Shown here in pieces: positions 55,172 to 64,000 of a stretch of 64,000 bases of DNA (position 1 is its first letter; each line of letters starts with the position of its first letter). Position numbers and translations under genes: made by a program. The DNA is taken from assembly GCA_951640165.1 (NCBI GenBank), contig OX621234.1:10049001-10113000 (forward strand), in the 5' to 3' direction. Source of the stretch: Pseudoips prasinana. Lineage: Eukaryota > Arthropoda > Insecta > Lepidoptera > Nolidae. Under the pieces are notes generated by a model. The model was not told where the DNA came from. It worked only from the letters and a program-made list of their open reading frames with translations, and searched no databases.

Positions 55172-55361
55172 CAGGCATCTTTAATCGCACCGCGAAGCGA
55201 TTGAGGCAAAAAGGGCCAGATACCCCGTGGATATTATTTTTAAAGATGTCTGTAACTTGTTATCAGTTTAGCATGTTAAAAATGCTAATAGTAATAAATA
55301 AAATCATAGATTAATACAAAAAATACTAGGGTTTAAGAAGGATTCAAAAAAATAAGTTTCG
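55172..55361 (+). mobile_element. tRNA-like SINE, copy S7, B-box deleted
   Basis: Head 'aatcgcaccgcgaagcgattgagg' runs to 'ccccgtgga' and jumps directly to 'ttatttttaaagatgtctg', losing the T-arm and B-box. Confidence 0.72.
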
Positions 55362-55374
55362 TTGTTAAGGTAGC

Positions 55375-55545
55375 GTAGATAGATAGATAGGTACACTTTA
55401 TTGCACATCACAGAATAAAAATTTAGATGAATAGACATAGTTCCAAGCACAATTGGCGGTCTTATTGCATTAGAGCGATTTCTTCCAGTCAACCGTTGAA
55501 TGGACTAGATTAGCAATTGGAAAGGTGGCTATGTACTGAAAAAAC
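55375..55545 (-). mobile_element. LINE 3'-end fragment with GATA tail
   Basis: (GATA)n at 55376-55392 followed by 'acactttattgcac' and 'cacaattggcggtcttattgc..gagcgatttcttcca', a LINE 3' end recognised from memory in moth and butterfly genomes. Oriented minus, inserted in array sequence. Confidence 0.65.
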
Positions 55546-56544
55546 TTGAAATTCGATTTAAATAGATACTCAAATACACAGACTAATTAAATAAATAAAT
55601 ATATATAATAGTTTCATTAATTTTTTTTTAATAACCTACGGCTATCAATGGAAAAATTTCTAAAATACTTTTGTATGATGACCGTTTCTCGAGGAATTTA
55701 TAAATAGCTTTTTTTTAAATAAATAGTTTTTTATTTTCATTAACTCAACTTAAGCTAATTACAATATTGTTGGGGCATACAGGCATGCTTTCAGGCATAA
55801 CATTGCCTGTGTTAGGAAAGAAAAATTTAGGAATTTTAGATAAGTTTACGTTATACTACAGTACAGTATGTTTCAATTGGTCATGGTGTTAATCGTAATT
55901 GGACTTTATGAGTAAATTGTAAATAAATAAGAATGCTTTAGAGTAAGGAAGTAAACGCCCGATATTTTTATTTTTATAGATAGATTTACTTTGAGGCAGA
56001 CACAACTGGAGTCAATTTGCCAGACAATAAGAAAAGAGAAGATTTGGGTCCTGTTGAATTTCAACATACTAAACACACACGTTTAGTGGCACTTCCATAA
56101 TTTGGTAGATTTTTAAACCCAATTTTAGTATGGAACACTATTGGTTGCCGTGGAGCTCCGTGGAGCGGTTAACGCACATGGGGTCGGATACCCCGTAGAT
56201 CATGGGTTCGTTTGCCAGACACACTTATATTTATACAATTAATTTCAAATATGTCTGAAAGGTGTTTTTAAATTTACCTTGTTTAAAATGATAAAAGTTA
56301 TAAACGAAATCACATTTAATTATATAAAAAAACTGTCATGTAAGAACGGTTCAATAAATTAAGTTTTAATTGTCATCGTGATTAAATTTTGGTACGGTGC
56401 CTTAAGGTCATGGTCATGGCACATATATTAGAACAGAGTGATAACCAACATTGTTTTTAAAAATAAAATGAGATGGAACTGTTATGTCGACATTTTATAT
56501 CTATTGATAAAGCTTCATACTCATAACAGTTTGTTAATATAATA
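55546..56544 (+). repeat. Array segments with further LINE tail
   Basis: A short 'tttattttcattaactcaacttaagctaattacaat..ggcataacattgcctgtgttagg' piece (about 55699-55820) resembles a minus-strand LINE-1-type 3' end. The LINE palm scrap (55960-56050) and SINE S8 follow. No genes. Confidence 0.55.
56153..56360 (+). mobile_element. tRNA-like SINE, copy S8
   Basis: Head 'agctccgtggagcggttaacgcacatgggg' with a good GGGG/CCCC stem, B-box 'gggttcgtttgcc', and the S1/S6 subtype body. Its left flank is not the usual site, so the unit is rearranged here. Confidence 0.72.
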
Positions 56545-56877
56545 ACTCCGCCCCCGCTCTGCTATGTGGTCACTTTGTCATATCTGTTTATTATTTGTTA
56601 AAACTTGGTTTAGTTTCAACCCACAGCAAAATATCCCTTTAAATCACGAATATTAACAGAAAGTCCAATCATTTAATATTAAAAACATATTCATTTTGGA
56701 ATAAAATTAGGTATTAAGTCATAATTTTTCACGACTATGCTGTTTTATATTATAATTTTACTTCAAACCGACATACAAAGACATCCCTTTGCGCAATTTC
56801 AGAGGCCGCAACTAAATCAATATAAACTGCATTCGATATTGAACTGAAGACCATTGCTTTCAAACCCAATTTGTCGA
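56545..56877 (+). repeat. Array unit core, copy 16, 3'-deleted
   Basis: E-box altered (CTATGTGG). Stops at 'aatttgtcg' and is joined to 'aaaaaaaatatgtcatcatg', losing the last quarter of the core. Confidence 0.83.
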
Positions 56878-57635
56878 AAAAAAATATGTCATCATGTTGT
56901 ATTTTGGCATTAGTAGCCAACCTAAATCTAGATTCTTTTTCTTCTTTTTTTGTTTCGGTACAGCCAGAGTGTGTGTTCAAAAACACGTGAAATCTCTATT
57001 CCCACACTAGCTAAGAGACGCTAAGGGCTACATGATGCTAAGACAACCGGAAATCGTCTCTCTGAGGCACGGGGGTGTGGCAATACCAATATTAAGACTC
57101 ATTTAGATATATAAATGTTTGAATAAAACTGTTTGTTTTATTCAAATTAGAGATTTAAAAGAAGTTCAATACAGTAAATAAAGAGGTTTAGTTTCAGGAG
57201 TACTGAATATTATTAATACAATCAAAGTCAATAAATATTGGAATAAGATTTTTAAAATGGTAACATGGTTATCAATACTTGCAATAGCGCAAACCTTTTA
57301 AGGTACTGCTGAAAATTTATAATAAATTAAACTTTAATTTTAAAAGTATCAGGCGTACAATATATTTTTAAATAAAAAAGTAGTGTTAGTAACGTAATTT
57401 ATTACGAAATATATATAAATAACGGCTATTTATATCATGGATATGTCTCCGTTGTGAATAGCAGAATAATTTTAAAAACGCAAAAATGATTTTTGAGCGT
57501 GTCCATGCTACTGAAGGCTCGTTAAACCATTGGTATCGGTTGTAGTTGTTAAGCTAAGTAAAGTAAGTGCTACACTTGAATTTTGGACGGATTACAAAAA
57601 AGATAAAGATTTTCAGTTCGATCCTTATTGTTTTT
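56878..57635 (+). repeat. Array unit non-core segment
   Basis: Blocks closely matching 49080-49560 and 31320-31740. Ends at 'cagttcgatccttattg' where the composite insertion starts. Confidence 0.65.
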
Positions 57636-58081
57636 AACCGACTTCAAAAGGAGGAGGTTCTCAAGTTCACCGGTATTTTTTTATTTTTTTATGTATGTAC
57701 ACCGATTACTCGGAGATTTATGATCCGATTTACGTGATTCTTATTTAGTTTAATGCGAAATAGTTGCCATTTGGTCCCATAAAAATTTTATAAAGTTGAC
57801 CCAGTAGTTTTAATTTTATAGTCATTTTTGTATGAAAATTTTTGTTTATGTGGACGATGTAACTGTCTTTGGCACAGAAGTTTTTAAATCTTAGCAGGTC
57901 AGGCTAGACTCATTCTGTTCATAACGTTTAATACGCGCGTATAAGTTCGTTTTTGGAAGCGCATGTAGGCGTACCTTTTAGCACAAGCGCATTTTTTATA
58001 TGTACGTACAGCGTAATCGACGCTGAGATTTATGAACCGATTTACGTGATTCTTCTTTAGTTTGATGCGGAATAGCTGCCA

Positions 58082-58500
58082 TCAAATCTTCGTAAGCAGA
58101 TGTATTCCGTGAACCCCATTAAGATTTTCACACAAAAATAGAAAAACAAACAATAATATTTGGGGGTTCATAAACCATACATGTGCGGTATCTATGGATA
58201 GGTCTTCAAAAATGATATTGAGGTTTATAACATATATTTTTCTTAACTGTATGGTTTGCGTGAGACACTCTGCCAAAGGCGTAAACTGCCCCCCCCCCCC
58301 CCCCCTGTAACTTCTTAAATAAGAGAATTATAAACTAAACCAAATAGATGTTGTACATTACCATGCAAACTTCCACCGAAAATTGGTTTGGATGAGATCT
58401 AGTAAGTAGTTTTTTTTTTATTGCGTCATAAATCGTAAACCACAATTTACCTTCCATTCTATCAACTCAAATACTTGCTGCTACCGAACTCTTTCTACTA
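58082..58500 (+). mobile_element. Second, diverged copy of the 49.6-kb element (partial)
   Basis: 'agatgtattccgtgaacc..attaagattttcacacaaaaatag' through 'gaaaattggtttgga' parallels 50475-50860. A 17-nt poly-C run (58289-58305) lies where the other copy has 'tgagtgaccccc'. Confidence 0.75.
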
Positions 58501-58554
58501 GTTGTCTTGATCATCAATACAACTTAGGCTGAACCCTCTGCTTAGTAGACTCGT

Positions 58555-58690
58555 TGGCTAATCGATCATTAACAAGACCTAGTCTTCATAGACTCATGCC
58601 CTCCGCTCAGCAGATTTGATGGCTATTCGATCATTAATAAGACCTAGTCTATAAGCACACAGACTCTTTAGCTAGATGGTTATAAATACG
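58555..58690. repeat. About 66-bp imperfect tandem repeat
   Basis: 'ggctaatcgatcattaacaagacctagtct' (58557) recurs as 'ggctattcgatcattaataagacctagtct' (58621), and more weakly at 58672 with 'ggcctaacct'. Confidence 0.7.
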
Positions 58691-58950
58691 GCCTAACCTA
58701 TGCGCTTGCTGTTCAGACTTTCATGAATCTTAGCTAGTCTAGACTCGTACTGTGCAAGTTTTCTTAGAGTGAACGTAATTTGATGTAGTTTTGCTTGCTT
58801 TCGATCATTCACTGTCTCACAAGAACCGAACGTGAAAAAGAGTTTGGGACAACATTTTTGTTGGGACCTATAGTTCAAGCGTCAGTTTCAAGCCTCAAGC
58901 GCGCGGCACCTTTCATAGTCCTACCCATAGCTAGATACTAAAAAGTAACA

Positions 58951-59567
58951 AATAAAAAAAACTTCGTTTCAAAAAACCGACTTCAAAAACTTTAAAGCAT
59001 AAATAATATCTTAATAAAGATTTAATTTAATACATATCTTATGCAGACGTAATACCTTTAATATTAATGAAATAATATAATTTGTTTGTACTACCTATTG
59101 ATACGTTTGAAGTCGGTGCCAAGCCCTAAGCAAAATAAAAGTTAATATTACATACAGCTTTCATAATTTGTGATAAAATTCCTACACTAAAGATTAACCT
59201 AACTAAATAAACTTAAAGAACAATATTAATTAATATGAAACAGATTCGGAGACAACGCATCAAAATTTTACAATATTTTGAAACGACCGTCAATGACGTC
59301 TGCTCGCTTGGGTTGTTTGTGTAGAAATACGAAGCTATCCCGCTGAAAGTAACGCGCGGCGAGTGTGGTACCTACTATTAGGTACATTTGGCTTGGCACC
59401 GACTTCAAACCTATCAATAGGTAGCACAAACAAATTATATTATTTCATTAATATTAAAGGTATTACGTCTGCATAAGATATGTATTAAATTAAATCTTTA
59501 TTAAGATATTTTTTTATACTTTAAAGTTTTTGAAGTCGGTTTTTTTATACGAAGTTTTTTTTTTATT
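58951..59567. mobile_element. Fold-back element with about 175-bp inverted arms
   Basis: The arms, about 58951-59131 and 59389-59567, are reverse complements with only a handful of differences. Both contain 'aaccgacttcaaaaactttaaag' and 'acgtctgcataagatatg' words, and both end at 'ttgaagtcggtgccaag'. The roughly 257-bp centre has no coding potential. Confidence 0.9.
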
Positions 59568-59686
59568 TCGTCTATATTAGACTAATGTTTCAGTAACATT
59601 CATAAGTATTAAACTTTTCGAATTATATTGACATTTTATATATATAGAAAAAGCTACACACTCACTTACAGTAGGTATATTCAGTA
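59568..59686 (+). repeat. Array lead-in to core 17
   Basis: 'gtctatattagactaatgtttcagtaacattc' as before other cores. Confidence 0.65.
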
Positions 59687-60143
59687 GCTCCGCCCTACGT
59701 AGTGAACTTCCCAGATGTGTTTATTACTTGTAACACTGGTTTGTTTCAACCCTCAGTGAAACATTACTTAAAACCACGAATATTGATATAAAACCTAATA
59801 GTTTGATTTTAAAACATATTCATACTTTAAAAATAATAGATTTTATGTCATAATTATACACGGCTATGCTGTTTTATGTTATAATTTTACTCCCAACCAG
59901 TTATACAGAGACCTCACTGCCTACAACTCCACATGCCACAACTCTAGAAACTAAGTCAATATAAATTGCATTCGATATTGAACTGAAAACTATTGCTTTA
60001 AAACTCAAGTTGTCAAACACCGTATCGGTACTTAAACCGTTACGTATTTTCAAGTTCTTCATTTTGCCTCTTCCAGTTTATGGGTTCCTGGTATTATCAA
60101 ACGAACATCTTTCGATCGCTCCAGAGGTTGGTTGAACTTTCTT
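59687..60143 (+). repeat. Array unit core, copy 17
   Basis: E-box-less subtype, complete. Confidence 0.87.
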
Positions 60144-60372
60144 TCAGGCATCTAATAATCGCTCCGCGAAGCGGTTAAGGCAAAAAAGGCCAGATACCCC
60201 GTGGATCGTGGGTTCGATTAACAACCGCACGTAAATTTATACAATTTATTTTTAAAGATGTCTGTAACTTGTTTTCAGTTTAGCATGTTAAAAATGCTAA
60301 AATTCATAAACAAAATCATAGGTTATTACAAAAAATACTATGGTTTAAGAAGGATTTCAAAAAATAACTTTC
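60143..60372 (+). mobile_element. tRNA-like SINE, copy S9
   Basis: Best-preserved head of its subtype: 'cgctccgcgaagcggttaaggcaaaaaaggcc', T-arm 'gtgggttcgattaac'. The word 'aactttctttg' follows the SINE and 'gaactttctttc' precedes it (target duplication). Confidence 0.78.
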
Positions 60373-60582
60373 TTTGTTTAGGTAGCGTAGTTTAATTTAA
60401 TTTTATTAAATAATGTTATTCTGGTTGAATTTTGGCAATGGCGGCCAGCCTCAATACCTATTTTGTACATACACTCAGGCACCGTACCGAGCACCATACC
60501 AAAAATCAACCAGCATGACATCATTATTTTTAAATAATTACAATTAAACTTCGATACACAAATAAATAAAGATCATTAAATC

Positions 60583-61026
60583 CCAAGGACGGTCGAACGG
60601 TATTATACTAGGAACTCATAAACTAGTAGGGACAAAATGACGACCTTGAAATTACGTAACGTTTTAAGTACCTTTACGGCGTTCGACTAGTTGGGGTTTT
60701 AAAGCAATGGCTTACAGTTCAATACCGAATGCAGTTTATATTTACTTAGTTTCTGGAGTTGCGGCCTGTGCAGTTATCGCATAGAGATGTCTATGTATAA
60801 CGGTTTGAAGTAAAATAATAACATAAAACATGATAATCGTGTAAAATGATGACCTAAAACCTAATTTAATTCAAAGAATGAATAAGTTTTTATATTTAAT
60901 GATTAGGCTTTATTTCATTACTCGCGATTCTAAGTGATATTTTGCTGAGTTTATCAATAAACCATTGTAACAAATAATAAACAGAAATGGCAAATTAACC
61001 ACGTGGTAGGACGGGGGGCGGAGCTA
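60583..61026 (-). repeat. Array unit core, copy 18 (minus)
   Basis: Reverse complement of a complete core with CACGTGG. Closely related to copies 3 and 13. Confidence 0.85.
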
Positions 61027-61081
61027 TTACGTTTATCAACTGTAAGTGAGTTATGTTGCTTTATCAATATATATAATAATA

Positions 61082-62311
61082 GGTCTTTACCTATGAAATT
61101 GCCGTTTTGTATGAAAAAATTTAAACGAATTTTTTTCATGAATTTTTTTATTTGTATTAATCGAAGTAATCACCCATGCAATCAATGCATCTTTGCCATC
61201 GCAGTGGCAGTTTATTGATGCCCTTCTTAAAGAAATCAGCTGGACGGGAGGCAACAAATTCTTCAAAGGCATTTTGTACTGCCTCTCGGGTATTGAATTT
61301 TTTTCCCGCCAAGAAGTTATCCAAATTCTGGAAAAAGTAGTAGTCTGTAGGCGCAAGGTCTGGTGAGTAGGGCGGATGACGGAGAGCTTCCAACCCCAGT
61401 TCTTGCAACTTGGAGACCGTCTGCTGTGCAGTATGAGGTCGCGCGTTGTCGTGCAGGAGCAGCGGAGACGAGCGATTGACCAATGCTGGTTGGAGATGCG
61501 CCAGCTTCTCCATCATTGTGCTCAGTTCTTCACAGTACACATCTGCAGTAATGCTCACCCCGTTTGGTAAGAAGCTGTGATGAATCACACCGGCGCTAGA
61601 CCACCAAACAGTGACCATCACTTTTCTAGGGGTAAGTTTTCGTTTAGGGCATTGTTTAGGTGCTGAACCAGGATCCAACCAACTTGCTGAGCGCTTGCGG
61701 TTATCAAACAGAATCCATTTTTCATCGCAGGTAACAATGCGGTTCAAAATTCCTTCATTTGTGTGTCTGTTGAGCAGTGCAAGGCACGTCTCGACGCGTA
61801 CTTCGCGCTGGCGATCATTGAGTTCGTGGGGCACCCATTTGTCAAGCTTTTTTACCTTGCCAATTTGACGCAAATGGACCAATATTGTTTTGACGCTAAC
61901 GTCGAAAGCTGCTGCTAATTCAGCCGTAGATTGTGTATCATCAGCTTCCACAACCGCCTTTAATTCGTCATTGTCGACCAAAGTCTTCGGACGACCGCGA
62001 GGTTTATTTTTCAGGTCGAAATTTCCAGAACGGAAGCGAGCAAACCAATAACAGGTGGTGCGTTGGTTTGTAGTGTTAGCTCCGTAAACGTCGTTGATGT
62101 TGCGTGCCGCTTGTGCCGCGTTGCTGCCACGACGGTACTCATATTCCATAATTACTCGAATTTTTAACGTATCCATGATGACGAAAAAGATTGAAATGCG
62201 ATGAAAATGTAACACTAATCAATAAAGAAATGACTACTTTTGGAAAAAAGAATCCATGTTTTTAAAATAAAATTAATTTGAAATTAGAATTCTTAGCCAT
62301 AGGTAAAGACC
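61082..62311 (-). mobile_element. Second mariner element (mariner-2), one terminus damaged
   Basis: Same element as mariner-1, flanked by TA (61080-61081, 62312-62313), but 52 bp present at 44738-44789 of mariner-1 are missing after 62299. That removes most of the 25-bp repeat at the transposase 5' side and leaves 'taggtaaagacc'. The two deletion edges share CA. It is inserted in the lead-in of the inverted array unit. Confidence 0.95.
61157..62176 (-). CDS. Mariner transposase, second intact copy
   Basis: The protein is identical to that of mariner-1 except Glu58 is Lys here (a single C/T difference at 62005 versus 44443), using the same MDTLKIR start. All three catalytic Asp and 'WVPHEL' are kept, so it could still supply transposase although its own 5'-side terminus is damaged. 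Confidence 0.94.
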   Translation of the reverse strand: MDTLKIRVIMEYEYRRGSNAAQAARNINDVYGANTTNQRTTCYWFARFRSGNFDLKNKPRGRPKTLVDNDELKAVVEADDTQSTAELAAAFDVSVKTILVHLRQIGKVKKLDKWVPHELNDRQREVRVETCLALLNRHTNEGILNRIVTCDEKWILFDNRKRSASWLDPGSAPKQCPKRKLTPRKVMVTVWWSSAGVIHHSFLPNGVSITADVYCEELSTMMEKLAHLQPALVNRSSPLLLHDNARPHTAQQTVSKLQELGLEALRHPPYSPDLAPTDYYFFQNLDNFLAGKKFNTREAVQNAFEEFVASRPADFFKKGINKLPLRWQRCIDCMGDYFD

Positions 62312-63038
62312 TAATATCAACATAACAGTGACATCTCCTTTACTTTTTTTAAACAGTGGACGTTTCACTCTGCTCCAGTTGTTCTGCAAACTTTCTTCTA
62401 GGAGAGGGGACTCTCCCTCTTGGTCTTTGTTTTTTTTTTTACTTAAGTAACTTGCTGCGGAAACAACATCGTAGCGTAATAAGCGTGACCTTCGTATAAA
62501 ATGGTGTTCTAAATATTGATCAAATATACGCCTGACCAAATTTTGGTACACTTCCGCGGTAGTCAGTCACGACTAACAGTATTATCTTGTGTGTCCGTCT
62601 ATTATATGTTTGTAAAGTACCCCGCGACACAGGGTTTAATTACCTTGTGCGGGCGTTGACTTAAAAAAAAAACAGTATTATCTTCTTCATTATTTTTCTT
62701 TCTTCTTGTCTATTAACCGAGATGTCTCGGAAGAAACACATGGATTTCTTTAGAAGCGCAACCTATCCGGTCTCATTGTTATTTAAAAATTTTTAAGTAA
62801 CTGGCTTGATCCCTCACGCACAATATTTCTTATCAATATTGGGTTCAGAACCAACAATCTTATTGTAGCGTCACTAAACACCTACACGCAACATTTTCAT
62901 GATCCATTTATGCCATAAAAAAAGAGTTCTATACCAAATGTACATTTTTTTTTATTGAGTAAACTAATAATATATGTAGTAGAAATAACTTGAGAAATAT
63001 TTTATGTGTCTTAATAATTATAGTGCTATTGATGACGG
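62312..63038 (-). repeat. Array sequence in minus orientation
   Basis: Continues the inverted unit. It includes an extra insert-like stretch 'tgtccgtctattatatg..gtgcgggcgttgac' (62580-62665) not seen in other copies, with tetracycle-like 'accttgtg' words; origin unknown. Confidence 0.6.
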
Positions 63039-63080
63039 AGACATATCCATGTTACTAGAGATTGTTACATGGATATGTCT
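63039..63080. repeat. 14-bp perfect inverted repeat
   Basis: Arms 63039-63052 and 63067-63080 around 14 nt. It marks a local fold-back in the unit's 'atggatatgtct' segment. Confidence 0.75.
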
Positions 63081-63469
63081 TAAGCCGTTTTTTTTAATGA
63101 AAAAGATTTGCCATGAGCGAATTGCGTAGTATACCAAGTTTGAACTCGGCCTCATCAAAACCAGAGCTAACGTATTTTAAACTGTCTGCTGGTTTTTAAA
63201 AACAAATATGTTATTATATAAAAATAAACAATAAAATATCAATTTACAACCCTATAGCTTCCATAGAGCGTAGAGAATTATTTCATCTACTAGGATTAGT
63301 CTCCATAATGTCCATATGTATACTGTGCTACGACTAGGCGACACCTCGGCTATGGCTAGCCGATGCCTCGGCGACGGCTAGGCGACGACGTCGCGCTTAG
63401 TTGTCCCGTTAGGTAATTATTTAGCTATTGATAACGGAGACATATGCTATCAAAATCTCTTAAGCTTAA

Positions 63470-64000
63470 ATATGTCTGAACTTTTCGTTATTAGTTTACT
63501 TATACGTTTTGGATAGAAGTACTTTATTTATGGCATAAACGGGTCATGAAAGTGATGTGTGTATGTAAGTGGCGCTACACTTATTTGTAGGTTATAAACC
63601 CAATTTTGATAAGAAAGATTGTGGGGTCAAGTCAGTTCCTTCAATATTTGAATTTATAACGGGAACCGATAGGATGCGCTATTAAAGAAATTCAAGTCCT
63701 TCTTCCGGAACATACAGTTTAATAGTGGTTGGAAAAAAATGAAGAAGATAATACTATTAGTCCTGTCTGACTACTATAAATGTGTACCAAAAATTTGGTC
63801 AGGTCTATAGATGGGTGAACTTCAAGTGGTTTCATTTTTGAGCGGTTCCGTGCTTCTGAGGGCACGTCAAGCTATTAGTATCGCTTGATGTCTTTAGAGA
63901 ACGGTTGTTTAGTCATGCCAGAAGCCTGATGGACGGCTTTAAGAATTCTGACATAAGGGTAACCACTACCCAAACGATAAAGTAAAGTAAGTTCTTTATT
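63470..64000 (+). repeat. Array segment, plus orientation
   Basis: 'ttattagtttacttatac', 'aacccaattttgataagaaag' and the 'gagggcacgtcaagctattagtatcgc' block, running off the end of the window. Confidence 0.65.

Larger units (their letters stand above)
57636..59567. mobile_element. Composite insertion bounded by 'aaccgacttcaaaa' ends
   Basis: Starts 'aaccgacttcaaaaggaggagg', a lepidopteran repeat terminus, and ends with its complement 'ttgaagtcggtt' plus an A/T tail. The array word 'ccttattgttttt|cgtctataatagac' is split by it. Inside: about 450 bp of the first repeat, a diverged piece of the 49.6-kb element (58082-58500), a short tandem block (58555-58690) and the fold-back element. Confidence 0.72.
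60456..63420 (-). repeat. Inverted array unit 2 (contains mariner-2)
   Basis: Switch to minus orientation inside the same 'ggccagcctcaatacct' segment as at 51918. Minus order then runs core 18, the lead-in, mariner-2, the 'cttaagtaacttgctgcgg' segment, 'gcgtgaccttcgtataaaatgg' and 'acgcaacattttcatgatcc'. It ends with the inverted copy of 10680-11240. Plus orientation returns near 63470. Confidence 0.78.

Noticed and set aside
60160..60240. True tRNA genes at the nine tRNA-like heads
   Set aside because: Acceptor stems do not pair, position 33 is not T, and each head continues into the same SINE body; these are SINE promoters, not tRNA genes.
2031..64000. Array unit as a Helitron
   Set aside because: No consistent TC start, CTRR end with preceding hairpin, or AT target could be found at unit edges; units pass into one another without fixed termini.

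Overview
The window looks like a moth or butterfly (Lepidoptera) genome. It is AT-rich and has no recognisable host gene. It carries several repeats typical of that order: a mag-type Ty3/gypsy element with 86-bp LTRs, mariner elements, a SINE tail of the butterfly/moth type, short repeats running from CTAGC..CCCGC to TATAGAT, and dispersed elements starting with 'aaccgacttcaaaa' or ending 'gactcgcacttggcc'. Every convincing coding stretch belongs to a transposable element. The order is assigned from remembered repeat families, not from a search.

Background: most of the window outside the large elements (about 2.0-5.0, 9.8-14.2, 15.8-16.2, 18.1-36.5, 44.8-57.6 and 59.6-64.0 kb) is built from diverged, mostly head-to-tail copies of one complex non-coding unit. 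Eighteen copies of its core (GC-rich E-box patch, then an AT-rich 430-bp conserved stretch) can be placed: sixteen on + and two on -. Spacing is about 1.2-2.7 kb once later insertions are removed. Many copies carry the same tRNA-like SINE at the same site, and two carry the same inversion junction. The array therefore grew by duplicating already-modified units.

Elements inserted into it, left to right: LINE-1 (5040-9760, minus; ORF1 plus an ORF2 broken by one stop codon); a MITE with about 80-bp TIRs (9859-10107); a 962-bp TTAA-flanked piggyBac-like non-autonomous element (12226-13187); LINE RNase H and RT fragments (14.2-17.7 kb); a 56-bp perfect palindrome (15679-15796); LINE-2 (18798-21897, plus, 5'-truncated, RT open); a mariner relic (26.2 kb); an unidentified 1-kb insert (27.6-28.6 kb); a mag-like LTR element deleted from gag to RNase H (33688-35950); a 5.4-kb LTR element with identical 292-bp LTRs but a ruined interior (36955-42398); a complete mariner (43520-44801); a mariner relic with a fold-back (45086-45650); an RTE-type LINE 3' end nested in a 1.3-kb dispersed element (49625-50935); a composite with a fold-back element (57636-59567); and a second, almost identical mariner (61082-62311).

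The gene products are parasite machinery: LINE endonuclease/reverse transcriptase with an RNA-binding ORF1, DD34D transposases, and retroviral-type integrase. The two mariner transposases are the only complete, apparently intact genes. Repeat density and absence of host genes suggest heterochromatin or possibly a W chromosome; this is inference.
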